This document shows positions 55,643 to 63,796 of a DNA stretch of 64,000 bases, piece by piece. Origin of the DNA: Actinomycetota bacterium (GTDB taxonomy: Bacteria > Actinomycetota > Acidimicrobiia > Acidimicrobiales > Ilumatobacteraceae); the NCBI GenBank assembly GCA_009702045.1, contig WLIV01000013.1:1-64000 (forward strand), in the 5' to 3' direction. The notes beneath the pieces were generated by a model that worked only from the letters and a program-made list of their open reading frames with translations, did no database searches and had not been told where the DNA came from. The first letter of the stretch is position 1; each line of letters begins with the position of its first letter. The position numbers were made by a program, and so were the translations under genes.

Positions 55643-56692
55643 ATGACCGAAACGTCGGCGCCGCGCCTGTCCACGCTCGACCGGTTGTTGCCGGTATGGA
55701 TCGGCGCGGCGATGGTGTTGGGGCTGGGCCTCGGGCGGGTATTTCCCGACCTGAACGACCAGCTCGACAAAGTGAAGCTCGGCACCGTGTCGCTGCCGAT
55801 CGCCATCGGCCTACTGGTGATGATGTACCCGGTGCTGGCCAAGGTGAAGTACAAGTCGCTCGGCCATGTCGTCGCCGACCGCCGTTCGCTGCTGGTGTCA
55901 CTCGGCATCACCTGGCTGATCGGCCCAGCGGTGATGTTCGCCCTCGCCTGGCTGACGCTGCCCGATCTGCCCGAATACCGCACCGGCCTGATCATCGTCG
56001 GCATCGCCCCGTGCATTGCGATGGTGCTCATCTGGATCGACCTGGCGGGCGGCGACCGCGAACTCGCTGCGGTGCTCGTCGCGATCAACTCGATCATCCA
56101 GATCGTCGCCTACTCGGTACTCGGCTACTTCTACCTCCGCCTGCTGCCAGGGTGGTTGGGGCTCGACAGCAAGGGCATCGATGTCACCGTCTGGTCGATC
56201 GCCAAGTCGGTGCTCATCTTCCTCGGGGTTCCCCTGTTGGCCGGGTTCCTCACGCGCACATTCGGCGAACGCGCCAAAGGCGCCGAGTGGTACGAAGGCA
56301 CGTTCCTGCCGCGCATCGGCCCCATCGCGCTCTACGGACTGCTGTTCACCATCGTCCTGCTGTTCGCACTACAGGGCGACCGCATCACCAACCAACCGCT
56401 CGACGTGGCCCGTATCGCCCTGCCGTTGCTGGCCTACTTCGCAATCATGTGGTTCGGCACGTTCTGGGTGGGACGGCGCATGCACCTGTCGTACGAACGC
56501 GATGCCACGATCGCGTTCACCGCTGCAGGCAACAACTTCGAACTCGCCATCGCCGTAGCCATCGCCGTGTTCGGCGTCTCGTCCGGGCAAGCGCTCGCCG
56601 GTGTCGTCGGCCCACTCATCGAGGTGCCTGTTCTCGTCGGCCTGGTCTATGTCTCGCGCTACCTGCGGCCACGGTTCACCGCGCCTATGTGA
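55643..56692 (+). CDS. acr3: ACR3-family arsenite efflux transporter
   Basis: This 349-residue, ten-helix transporter is of the ACR3 family (often called ArsB in annotation). The essential cysteine is C124 in helix 4 (VGIAPCIAMVLIW). Family motifs such as AGNNFELAIAVAIAVFG are present. It exports arsenite, including that released by ArsI. CACACT lies six bases before the ATG at 55643. It follows arsI by 18 bases in the same operon. Confidence 0.93.
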   Translation: MTETSAPRLSTLDRLLPVWIGAAMVLGLGLGRVFPDLNDQLDKVKLGTVSLPIAIGLLVMMYPVLAKVKYKSLGHVVADRRSLLVSLGITWLIGPAVMFALAWLTLPDLPEYRTGLIIVGIAPCIAMVLIWIDLAGGDRELAAVLVAINSIIQIVAYSVLGYFYLRLLPGWLGLDSKGIDVTVWSIAKSVLIFLGVPLLAGFLTRTFGERAKGAEWYEGTFLPRIGPIALYGLLFTIVLLFALQGDRITNQPLDVARIALPLLAYFAIMWFGTFWVGRRMHLSYERDATIAFTAAGNNFELAIAVAIAVFGVSSGQALAGVVGPLIEVPVLVGLVYVSRYLRPRFTAPM

Positions 56693-56704
56693 AAGGCTGA
56701 ACGA

Positions 56705-57280
56705 ATGGCCACGACCGACGACACCGTTCGCCGACGCGACGCCGTTCGCACCCGCCAGGCCCTGCTGAGCTCGGCGCGGGAGTTGTTTGGAGCCAAGGGA
56801 TACGCCGGCACCACACTGCGCCAGATCGGCGAGCGCGCTGGCGTCGACCCGGCGCTCGTTGCCCGTTACTTCGGCAGCAAGACCGCGATCTACATTGCGT
56901 CCATCGAGGCCGACGGCCCCACTGCTGACGCAGCAACAACGCAGGTATTTGCGCAAGGAATCGTCGACCGTCTCATCGAGCGCATCACTCGTGTCGGGGC
57001 CAGTCCGCTGCTGCAAGCCGTCGTGCTGCCAACCTCCGACGACGAGGTGCGCGACGCGGCGAGGCGCATCATCAACGAGCGCACCATCACGCCGCTGTTG
57101 CAGGAGACCGAACCATCAAGTCTCGACCGGCCACGGCTGCGGGCGGAGATCGCGGCGGCTGCGCTCACCGGCATTGTGCTCGCCCGTTCGGCCGGGCTGT
57201 TCGAGACACTTGCCGCAGCCGACCACGACGATGTCGTCGAACTCACGCTGCGCACCATTCGCCCGATCCTCGAAGCCTGA
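56705..57280 (+). CDS. TetR-family regulator
   Basis: This 191-residue TetR protein has its HTH at the N-terminus (RQALLSSARELFGAKGYAGTTLRQIGERAGVDPALVARYF) and a C-terminal domain of the TetR_C type. It starts 12 bases after acr3 with GAAAGGCTGAAC upstream, so it may be expressed with the ars operon, but its ligand and targets are unknown. Confidence 0.85.
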   Translation: MATTDDTVRRRDAVRTRQALLSSARELFGAKGYAGTTLRQIGERAGVDPALVARYFGSKTAIYIASIEADGPTADAATTQVFAQGIVDRLIERITRVGASPLLQAVVLPTSDDEVRDAARRIINERTITPLLQETEPSSLDRPRLRAEIAAAALTGIVLARSAGLFETLAAADHDDVVELTLRTIRPILEA

Positions 57281-57287
57281 CGGTCAA

Positions 57288-58358
57288 CTACCTGGCACCA
57301 ACGCGTTCCCGCTCCGACATGAACGGCTTTGTCATTCGCGTCACCGCCGTCCGTGGGCCGGCCACCACCACCCACTCCTTGTTGCGCACGTGCGAGACCT
57401 CGCCGACCAGTGCTCCATTGGGGTTGTACACACCGATCTGCGCTCCGATGTAGCGCCGCGAATCGAAGGCCAACATGCGCACGGTTTGGAAGCGATCACA
57501 CATCGCGACGAGTTGCTCGCGCTCCACCCATGACTCGTCGTTGTAGGACAGCACCAGTACCTCGGCATCGATGGCAGCCACCGTCTCGGCCAAGGCGGTA
57601 GGCATGTCCTTCTTCGAGTTGAACATGCTCTTGGTAGCACCGTCGCGGCTGTCGATGCGCTTGCACGCAACGCCGTAGTGCTCGGGCCGATCCCACGCCA
57701 CGAGCGTTTCGAAGATGTGGTAGTTCGTGAAGTAGCGGTGCTGGTTGTACGGCGGGTCGAGGTACGCGAGGTCGAACGATCCCAGTGTCGGCGCCAACTC
57801 CAACGCATCGCCACGTACGGCCGAACCACTTCCCTCCACCAGCGCTGGCGCCCGCAGCTCGAGATCGCGATGCGCGCGGGGCGCCCACTGTTTCAGGTAC
57901 GCCATGTGCATACCGGTCGTCGAGTCCACCCGGTCGGCAGCGAGGATCAGGCTCGTCAACAGGATCGGGTACAACGGCGAACCGGAGAAGTCGCGCTCGA
58001 TCGCATCGCGGATCGCATCGACTCGCGCGCCGTTCTTGGGTTGGAAGAAGCGCGACTGCTCGCAGAACGTCTCGGTGAAGTACCCGGGTTCGCCGGGCAG
58101 CGCTGAGAGGTGCAAGAGCGCATCAGTGAGTTCCGCCTGGTCGATGTCCGACGCCGAGGTCTCGATCCAGCAGCGAGCGAACACCTCCGAGTAGCGCGCA
58201 CAATCCACCGCTGTCACCGTCCCTCCGCGGCGCTTGAACTCCTGCGCGACGCGGGTAGTGCCGGTGAACAGGTCGAGCGCCGTGCTGGCTCGCGAGCGCG
58301 TGAACAGGTCGCCCAGCACGGGCAGCAGTCGCCGCTTCGAGCCGAGGTACTTGATCAC
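57288..58358 (-). CDS. Solitary D12-class DNA adenine methyltransferase
   Basis: This 356-residue N6-adenine methyltransferase (D12/Dam class) has the opening IKYLGSKRRLLPVL, SAM motif DLFTGTTRVAQEF (about 29-41), and catalytic DPPY at 201-204 (LAYLDPPYNQHRY). A longer helical insert separates them. No restriction enzyme is nearby, so it may be an orphan regulator or a remnant of a modification system. The GTG at 58358 has GACAAT six bases upstream. It is convergent with the TetR gene, seven bases apart. Confidence 0.88.
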   Translation of the reverse strand: MIKYLGSKRRLLPVLGDLFTRSRASTALDLFTGTTRVAQEFKRRGGTVTAVDCARYSEVFARCWIETSASDIDQAELTDALLHLSALPGEPGYFTETFCEQSRFFQPKNGARVDAIRDAIERDFSGSPLYPILLTSLILAADRVDSTTGMHMAYLKQWAPRAHRDLELRAPALVEGSGSAVRGDALELAPTLGSFDLAYLDPPYNQHRYFTNYHIFETLVAWDRPEHYGVACKRIDSRDGATKSMFNSKKDMPTALAETVAAIDAEVLVLSYNDESWVEREQLVAMCDRFQTVRMLAFDSRRYIGAQIGVYNPNGALVGEVSHVRNKEWVVVAGPRTAVTRMTKPFMSERERVGAR

Positions 58359-58395
58359 CCCGCCATTGTCGTACACGCGGCTGCCACAGCGCTGC

Positions 58396-58908
58396 TCAGT
58401 ACGGCTCCACCGCCGGCCCATCCGGGTCGGCACCGACCATCCGCTGCCGCGCCGTCTGCCCACGCTTGCTCGCGGCAACCACCCCCGTCACAGCGCCCAG
58501 ACCGAACGTGGGCATGTTGCCGTAGACGGTCTCGACCGTGGCGTCGGAGAGCATGATCGTCTCGTGGTAGATGCCCACCGAGCCGTTGTCGCGCACACGC
58601 CGGTTGAACGACCGCCACGCTGGCAGGTGCGCCGCCGATGTCGACTTTGAGTACGCCTCGAGCTTCTCAAAGGACTCCCAGTACTGCCACACCAAGGTGG
58701 TACGGCCCGACAGGAACGTGCGCGGCTTGCCCACGAGGCCCAGCTCCGGGTTCTTCTGCAGTTCGATGAGCATGCGCGGCATCGCGATCACCACAGGCAG
58801 CCACTTCCACGGCTTCCAGAGTTGGTTGAAGCGCATCCCGATGAGAAACAGCACCGCGCCATCTGCCCCGACATCAGCCGAGAATCTGCCCTTGTTGATC
58901 GTCGCCAT
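58396..58908 (-). CDS. DUF4188 family protein
   Basis: This 170-residue protein is of the DUF4188 family: LFLIGMRFNQLWKPWKWLPV, then TTLVWQYWESFEKLEAYSKS and VGIYHETIML. The family resembles ferredoxin-like dimeric alpha/beta-barrel proteins (some are haem-binding monooxygenase-like), but the function is unknown. GGGAGCG lies before the ATG at 58908. It is divergent from a TetR regulator across strong palindromes and is the likely regulated gene. Confidence 0.8.
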   Translation of the reverse strand: MATINKGRFSADVGADGAVLFLIGMRFNQLWKPWKWLPVVIAMPRMLIELQKNPELGLVGKPRTFLSGRTTLVWQYWESFEKLEAYSKSTSAAHLPAWRSFNRRVRDNGSVGIYHETIMLSDATVETVYGNMPTFGLGAVTGVVAASKRGQTARQRMVGADPDGPAVEPY

Positions 58909-58926
58909 GCGTCGCTCCCGTCCTTC

Positions 58927-58972
58927 ATGTGAATGGTGTTCACATTATCAGGAATGTGAACGCTGTCAACAT
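58927..58972. promoter_or_regulatory. TetR operators between DUF4188 and tetR
   Basis: ATGTGAA and TTCACAT form a perfect inverted repeat (58927-58945, five-base spacer). A second, degenerate copy follows from 58954 (ATGTGAAC with GTCAACAT). Both lie between the divergent starts. Confidence 0.7.
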
Positions 58973-58991
58973 CCTGTGCCAGACTGCCCGC

Positions 58992-59588
58992 ATGCCACCC
59001 AAGCCGTACCACCACGGCGACCTCCAACGGGCTCTGCTCGACGCAGCGATCGACGTCGTCCGCTCCGACGGCATCGCTGCGCTCTCATTGCGCGACCTCA
59101 CGAAGGCGGTCGGCGTCACGCCGTCGGCGGCCTATCGCCACTTCCCCAGCCGCGACCATCTGATCGCCGCGGTCGCCATGCTGTCGCGAGAAGAACTGGC
59201 GCGCCACTTGCTCGCAGCCCGCGATGCCGTGCCCGCCAGAGGTACGGCGCAGCGTCGGTCGGTCGCGAGGTTCGAGGCGATCGGCCACGCCTACGTGGCA
59301 TTCGCTGTCGCCCACCCCAGAGTGTTCGAAGCGGCGTTCACCGCCTGCCCCGTGATACTCGAGCGCACCGAAGATCCCCGAGCGTGGGAAGTACTCATCG
59401 CCGCCATTGACGAGATGGCAGAGCTCGGGGCCATCCAATCAGCTCGCCGGAAGGATGCCCCGATCATCGCGTGGGCCGGCGTACACGGCCTCGCCAACAT
59501 CCTCACTGCTTCCGTGGTACCGCCGGGCGTGGAGGCCGACCGTCAGATCGACGCCGTATTGAAAGCCATCTACCGGTCCATCAGCTGA
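58992..59588 (+). CDS. TetR-family regulator of DUF4188 gene
   Basis: This 198-residue TetR protein has the HTH region YHHGDLQRALLDAAIDVVRSDGIAALSLRDLTKAVGVTPSAAYRHF followed by a TetR_C_13-like ligand domain. CAGACT lies six bases before the ATG at 58992. It likely binds the ATGTGAA palindromes and controls the divergent DUF4188 gene and itself. Confidence 0.88.
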   Translation: MPPKPYHHGDLQRALLDAAIDVVRSDGIAALSLRDLTKAVGVTPSAAYRHFPSRDHLIAAVAMLSREELARHLLAARDAVPARGTAQRRSVARFEAIGHAYVAFAVAHPRVFEAAFTACPVILERTEDPRAWEVLIAAIDEMAELGAIQSARRKDAPIIAWAGVHGLANILTASVVPPGVEADRQIDAVLKAIYRSIS

Positions 59589-59598
59589 CCGGGCCGGC

Positions 59599-60030
59599 CT
59601 ACAGGTCGAAGCGGTACACGTTCGTCTCGCGAGGCATGAAGCCGATGCGCTGGTACAGCCGGTTGGCGGCTTCACGTGAGGGGCGCGAGGTGAGGTCGAC
59701 GGTCTTAGCGCCCTTGCCCTCGGCGATGTCGATCGCGAAGCGGTTGAGCTGATCGCCGACGCTCTGCCCGCGGGCCGAATCGTCGACAACGACGTCCTCG
59801 ATCCAGGCGCGCACACCGGTGGGGATGCGGAACACCACCAACGTGAGCGTGCCGACGATCTTGCCGTCGAGGCGGGCGACCAGCACATCGCTGGCCGGCG
59901 ACTCGACCATCTCGCGCACCTCGGCGAGGGTGGGCGGCGGCGAGCTGCGCGACAGCTGGGGGATTAGGTAGGCGAACGCATCGACCAGTTCTTGGTCGGC
60001 GACTGCGGCGATCTCAAGGGTGACACTCAC
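59599..60030 (-). CDS. GNAT-family acetyltransferase
   Basis: This 143-residue GNAT enzyme has the acetyl-CoA motif A in IEDVVVDDSARGQSVGDQLNRFAI (R/Q-x-x-G-x-G/A type) and the closing EAANRLYQRIGFMPRETNVY. The substrate is not readable. TAAGTT lies seven bases before the GTG at 60030, so I prefer it over the TTG at 60039. It diverges from the PAC2 gene. Confidence 0.88.
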   Translation of the reverse strand: MSVTLEIAAVADQELVDAFAYLIPQLSRSSPPPTLAEVREMVESPASDVLVARLDGKIVGTLTLVVFRIPTGVRAWIEDVVVDDSARGQSVGDQLNRFAIDIAEGKGAKTVDLTSRPSREAANRLYQRIGFMPRETNVYRFDL

Positions 60031-60087
60031 GGTTCGCAACTTACTGCCCGCTGCGCAGGCCAGACCTCACCGGTAGGCTCCGTGGAC

Positions 60088-61035
60088 ATGGAGCATGTTC
60101 GCTGGCTGGCGCATCCCACCATGCAACGACCGGTACTCATCTCTGCGTTCACCGGCTGGAACGACGCAGCAGAATCCGCGAGCAACACTGTTCGGCACCT
60201 CATCAAGGCATGGCACGCCGAGCCGCTCGCCGAAATCAACCCTGAGGAGTTCACCGACTTCGCCACGGTTCGTCCGCACGTTCGCCTCACGGCTGATCAG
60301 AAGCGCTCCATCGTGTGGCCAACGGTGGGCCTGTGGAGCGCCCGCACTCCTGGCGGCGACGTCATCCTCATGCTCGGCCCCGAGCCAGCCATGCGTTGGA
60401 GGTTGTTCTCCGAGCAGATCATCGGCCTGGCTCAGCACTTCAATGCGTCGATGATGCTCACCCTCGGCGCGCTGCTGGCCGACGTTCCGCACTCGCGTCC
60501 TGTTCAACTCATCGGCACGGCCACCGATCAAGAGACCCTCGACCGCTTCGATCTCCAGCGCAGCCGTTACGAAGGCCCCACCGGCATCGTCGGCGTGCTG
60601 CAGGACGCATGCACCCGCAGTGATCTGCCGTCGGCGTCGCTCTGGGCCGCCGTGCCCGCCTATGCATCGCAGGTGCCCTCGCCCAAGGCAACCCTCGCCC
60701 TCGTGCAACGCGCCTGCGAGATGATCGGCACACCGGCACCCATCGGCACTCTGCGCACCGAGGCCGAGGACTACGACACTCGGGTCACCCACTTCGTCGC
60801 CGACGACAACGACCTCATCGGCTACGTCGCCCGGCTCGAGAACCTCTCGGACAGCGGCGAGCTCGATGACTACAACCAGGACGACGAGGACGATGACGGC
60901 CTCGATGACGATGACGACGACGATGACGACGATTCCGTCGGCGGCGAACTGGCAGCCGACACCGAGGTCGACAGCGAGGAACTGATGGCCGAGGTGGAGC
61001 GCTTCCTCCGCGATCAGGGTCCGAACGGCGCCTAG
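60088..61035 (+). CDS. PAC2 family protein with acidic tail
   Basis: This 315-residue protein is of the PAC2 (proteasome assembly chaperone 2-like) family: RPVLISAFTGWNDAAESASNTVRHLI, then ILMLGPEPAMRWRLFSEQII and LGALLADVPHSRPV. The exact bacterial role is unclear, though it occurs in proteasome-bearing actinobacteria. Residues about 260-295 are an Asp/Glu run (DDGLDDDDDDDDDDS core), then a helical end. TAGGCT lies eight bases before the ATG. Confidence 0.88.
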   Translation: MEHVRWLAHPTMQRPVLISAFTGWNDAAESASNTVRHLIKAWHAEPLAEINPEEFTDFATVRPHVRLTADQKRSIVWPTVGLWSARTPGGDVILMLGPEPAMRWRLFSEQIIGLAQHFNASMMLTLGALLADVPHSRPVQLIGTATDQETLDRFDLQRSRYEGPTGIVGVLQDACTRSDLPSASLWAAVPAYASQVPSPKATLALVQRACEMIGTPAPIGTLRTEAEDYDTRVTHFVADDNDLIGYVARLENLSDSGELDDYNQDDEDDDGLDDDDDDDDDDSVGGELAADTEVDSEELMAEVERFLRDQGPNGA

Positions 61036-61755
61036 CTACACCTGGCCCTGGGCGTGTGCCGCGTCGCCGCGCCACACCGGCGACCGCGGTGCTTCGAACA
61101 CTGTGGCGGTGCGGGCACCATCGATTGCAGCGAACGCGCCCGGCCCCCACCACTTCGCGCCCACGGTGTTCTCGGGTAGCGCATCGCGGCGGAACCAGCC
61201 GACGTCGGCGGTCTCCAACGGGTGCGGCACCAGCGAACCGCCGGTGGCCCGACAGTGGAACAGCAGCAGGTACATCCCAAAGCGGCTGAAGCCGGCGCGC
61301 TGACCATCGATGACGGCCATCAGCTGCACGGGTTCGCATTCGATGCCGGTCTCCTCCAGCACTTCCTTCACCACTACCTCTGCAGGCGAATAGCCGACGT
61401 CGGCCCACCCGGTGGGGTACAGCCATACTCCGCTGTCGCTGCGTTGGACGAGCAGGATCTCACCGGAATCGTTGCCGACGACCGCGCCGATCGCCACCTT
61501 TGGCGTGACGTACCCGGGGATACCTTCGCCGATGTCGTCCATCCACTCCTGCACGAAGTGATCGCTCTCGCGGCGCACTTCCAGCGCCTCGTCCGCGGCG
61601 GCCTTGATATCGGCGGCGACGTGCAGCACCTCCTCGAAGCGCTCGCGCTCGTAGAGGCTCTGGGTGAACGCCAGACCAGTGCGAGCGATACCGACCAGCG
61701 ATTCACTCCATCGGGTCAGGTCGCGGGTGAAGTCGTTCGGGGAGGCGTCACTCAC
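61036..61755 (-). CDS. Nudix hydrolase with N-terminal helical domain
   Basis: This 239-residue protein has an N-terminal helical domain of the Hydrolase_N type (1-75, MSDASPNDFTRDLTRWSESLVGIARTGLAFT) and a Nudix domain with its box at about 116-138 (GWADVGYSPAEVVVKEVLEETG). Relatives act as ADP-ribose or similar pyrophosphatases. TAGGGT lies seven bases before the GTG at 61755. Its stop codon abuts that of the PAC2 gene. Confidence 0.88.
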   Translation of the reverse strand: MSDASPNDFTRDLTRWSESLVGIARTGLAFTQSLYERERFEEVLHVAADIKAAADEALEVRRESDHFVQEWMDDIGEGIPGYVTPKVAIGAVVGNDSGEILLVQRSDSGVWLYPTGWADVGYSPAEVVVKEVLEETGIECEPVQLMAVIDGQRAGFSRFGMYLLLFHCRATGGSLVPHPLETADVGWFRRDALPENTVGAKWWGPGAFAAIDGARTATVFEAPRSPVWRGDAAHAQGQV

Positions 61756-61762
61756 CCTCGCG

Positions 61763-61795
61763 ACCCTATGCGGCGCTGCGAGCGTCTCCTACACT
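61763..61795. promoter_or_regulatory. Divergent leaderless promoters (Nudix and SBP)
   Basis: On the minus strand TAGGGT (61768-61763) lies seven bases before the Nudix GTG. On the plus strand TACACT (61790-61795) lies six bases before the substrate-binding protein GTG. Both leave no room for an untranslated leader. Confidence 0.65.
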
Positions 61796-61801
61796 CGCAG
61801 C

Positions 61802-63067
61802 GTGCACACGTCGAAGCTGGTCGTCATTGCCACGTGCGCAGTGCTCACCATCGCTGCCTGTTCGGGCAGCAACAACAGTTCTGCGACCACGACCGCCGTC
61901 CAACCCACAACCACCGCGGCGGGTCACCTGAACGACGGCACACTGGTCATCGGCGCCGTCTTGCCGACGGTGGGAACGGCGTCGGAGATCGGCGTATCGA
62001 TGGCCGATGCGCTGCAGTTGGGCGTCAGCGAGATCAACCAAAGCGGCGGCGTGAACGGCCGCCAGATCCGGTTGATCACGCGCGAGGAAGGTGACAACTC
62101 GGCAACGGCTGTCCTCGCGGTGCAGAGCCTGTTGCAGTTCGGCGTCGACGCGATCATCGGGCCCACGTCCGTACCCAATCTGCTGGCCACGCTCGGCACG
62201 GCGGTCGAAGCGGGGGTCCTCACGTGTGCCCCAACGGCGTCGGCACTCGCGCTCGACAACTTCCCCGATGACGGCCTGTTGCTCCGCACTGTTCCCAGCG
62301 ACTCGCTGCAGGCCCAGGCGATGGCCCAGTTGGTCGAGTCCTCGGGCAGTAGCGCTGTCGCGGTGGTCTATCTCGACGACAACTACGGCCGACCCTTTGC
62401 CGAGGCGACTCGTGCGGCGATCACCCAGCGCGGTACCGCCGTCTCTGGCTTTGTCGGCTTCACACCAGGTGAGGCCTCCGTCAGTGCTGCCGTGGCAGCC
62501 GTGATCCAGGCACGACCTCAGGTCGTTGCCGTGGTCGCCGATGCAATCACCGGTCCGTCGATCATCAACGCGATCGACGCTGCCTCGGATGGCACCATCA
62601 CCTTCGTCGTCAACGACGCGGCCCGCCGACCTGATGCATCGGCGCAGCCATTCAGCAGCGCGCTCGGGCCACGCATCACTGGCGTGTCGCCGATCGCGTA
62701 CGCGACATCCGCGGCATTCACGACCGGACTGAAATCGATCGACCCAGAGGCCACCGGACTGTTTGCCCACAACGCGTACGACTGTCTCAACATCATCGCC
62801 CTGGCCGCCGCGAGCGCCGGATCGTTGCGACCTTCGGCAATCGCGGCAGAGATCCCCGGCCTCACCACCGGTGGCACGCGGTGCTCCTCGTTCCCCACCT
62901 GCCAGGTGTCGCTCGCGGAACGCCGCAACATCAACTACGACGGACCCGGTGGCAACCTGGCCATCGACGCGAGCGGCGAGATGACCAGTGCAACGTTCGA
63001 CAAGTTCACGTTCGACAAGAACAGCCGCGATGTCTCCATCGGGCTGCTACGACTGGGCGACGGCTGA
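61802..63067 (+). CDS. ABC transporter substrate-binding lipoprotein (Leu/Ile/Val type)
   Basis: This 421-residue type I periplasmic-binding protein (Peripla_BP_6, LivJ-like) has a signal and lipobox VLTIAAC. A Thr/Ser linker leads into the binding domain (LVIGAVLPTVGTASEIGVSMADALQLGVSEINQSGGVNGR). The usual permease and ATPase genes are not next to it, so it is an orphan binding protein, either serving a distant transporter or acting as a sensor. The GTG at 61802 is leaderless by the six-base rule. Confidence 0.88.
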   Translation: MHTSKLVVIATCAVLTIAACSGSNNSSATTTAVQPTTTAAGHLNDGTLVIGAVLPTVGTASEIGVSMADALQLGVSEINQSGGVNGRQIRLITREEGDNSATAVLAVQSLLQFGVDAIIGPTSVPNLLATLGTAVEAGVLTCAPTASALALDNFPDDGLLLRTVPSDSLQAQAMAQLVESSGSSAVAVVYLDDNYGRPFAEATRAAITQRGTAVSGFVGFTPGEASVSAAVAAVIQARPQVVAVVADAITGPSIINAIDAASDGTITFVVNDAARRPDASAQPFSSALGPRITGVSPIAYATSAAFTTGLKSIDPEATGLFAHNAYDCLNIIALAAASAGSLRPSAIAAEIPGLTTGGTRCSSFPTCQVSLAERRNINYDGPGGNLAIDASGEMTSATFDKFTFDKNSRDVSIGLLRLGDG

Positions 63068-63089
63068 ACCTCACACCCACGCCAGAACC

Positions 63090-63770
63090 TCAGAGCGTGG
63101 TGACGAGCTCTTCCACCGGCACCACGAAGCCGGTGTAGAACGGGCCGAACTCGGCGTACACGGACGATGCCTCGTCGAAGCGCATCGTGTACACGACTTC
63201 CTTGAGATCGTCGGGGTTCACGGCGAACAGCGTGACGCCCCACTCGTAGTCGTCGAGGCCAGTGCTGCCGGTGATGTACTGCACGATGCGGCCGGCGAAC
63301 TTGCGGCCGCTGGTGCCGTGCTCTGACATCAGCCGCTTGCGATCGTCGAACGGCAGCGTGAACCAGTTGACGTGGGCTTCGCGCTTCTTCGACATTGGGT
63401 AGAAGCACCATGCCGGCATGTGGTGTGCCTTCGGCGGGATCTCGGGATACAGGCGAGCCTGGATGTGCGCCTCGGGCATACCCGTTGCGTACTCGCTGAC
63501 CTCGGTGAGGCTGACGTAGCTGTCGACGACCTCGAGGCCCGCACGCTGCAGACCGGACTGGAGCGCTCGCAGTTCCACGATGTTCTCGTGTATCGCCATG
63601 AACGCGGCATCGGACTTGTGGCCCAGCATCGAGATGCAGACCACCTGGGTACCTGCGGCTTCAGCGGCGCGCACTGCGTCCACGACCGCCTCGCCATCGA
63701 ACATGGGGGTCGGCTTACAGAACAGGTGCAGCACGCCGAGGCCGACGGAGGGCTTGATCGCTTCGCTCAT
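63090..63770 (-). CDS. hemQ: Coproheme decarboxylase (HemQ/ChdC)
   Basis: This 226-residue protein is of the chlorite dismutase-like family. The haem ligand is H151 in MSEHGTSGRKFAG, and the catalytic tyrosine is Y124 in WCFYPMSKKR, as in actinobacterial ChdC. The core TGSTGLDDYEWGVTLF is conserved. It converts coproheme to haem b with peroxide in the coproporphyrin-dependent pathway. TAGCCT lies seven bases before the ATG. Confidence 0.93.
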   Translation of the reverse strand: MSEAIKPSVGLGVLHLFCKPTPMFDGEAVVDAVRAAEAAGTQVVCISMLGHKSDAAFMAIHENIVELRALQSGLQRAGLEVVDSYVSLTEVSEYATGMPEAHIQARLYPEIPPKAHHMPAWCFYPMSKKREAHVNWFTLPFDDRKRLMSEHGTSGRKFAGRIVQYITGSTGLDDYEWGVTLFAVNPDDLKEVVYTMRFDEASSVYAEFGPFYTGFVVPVEELVTTL

Positions 63771-63796
63771 GGCCTGCAGGCTAGGGGTTCTGCGGC

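Noticed and set aside
57288-58358. Complete restriction-modification system around the methyltransferase
   Set aside because: The neighbours are two TetR regulators and a DUF4188 protein. No endonuclease or specificity gene is seen.
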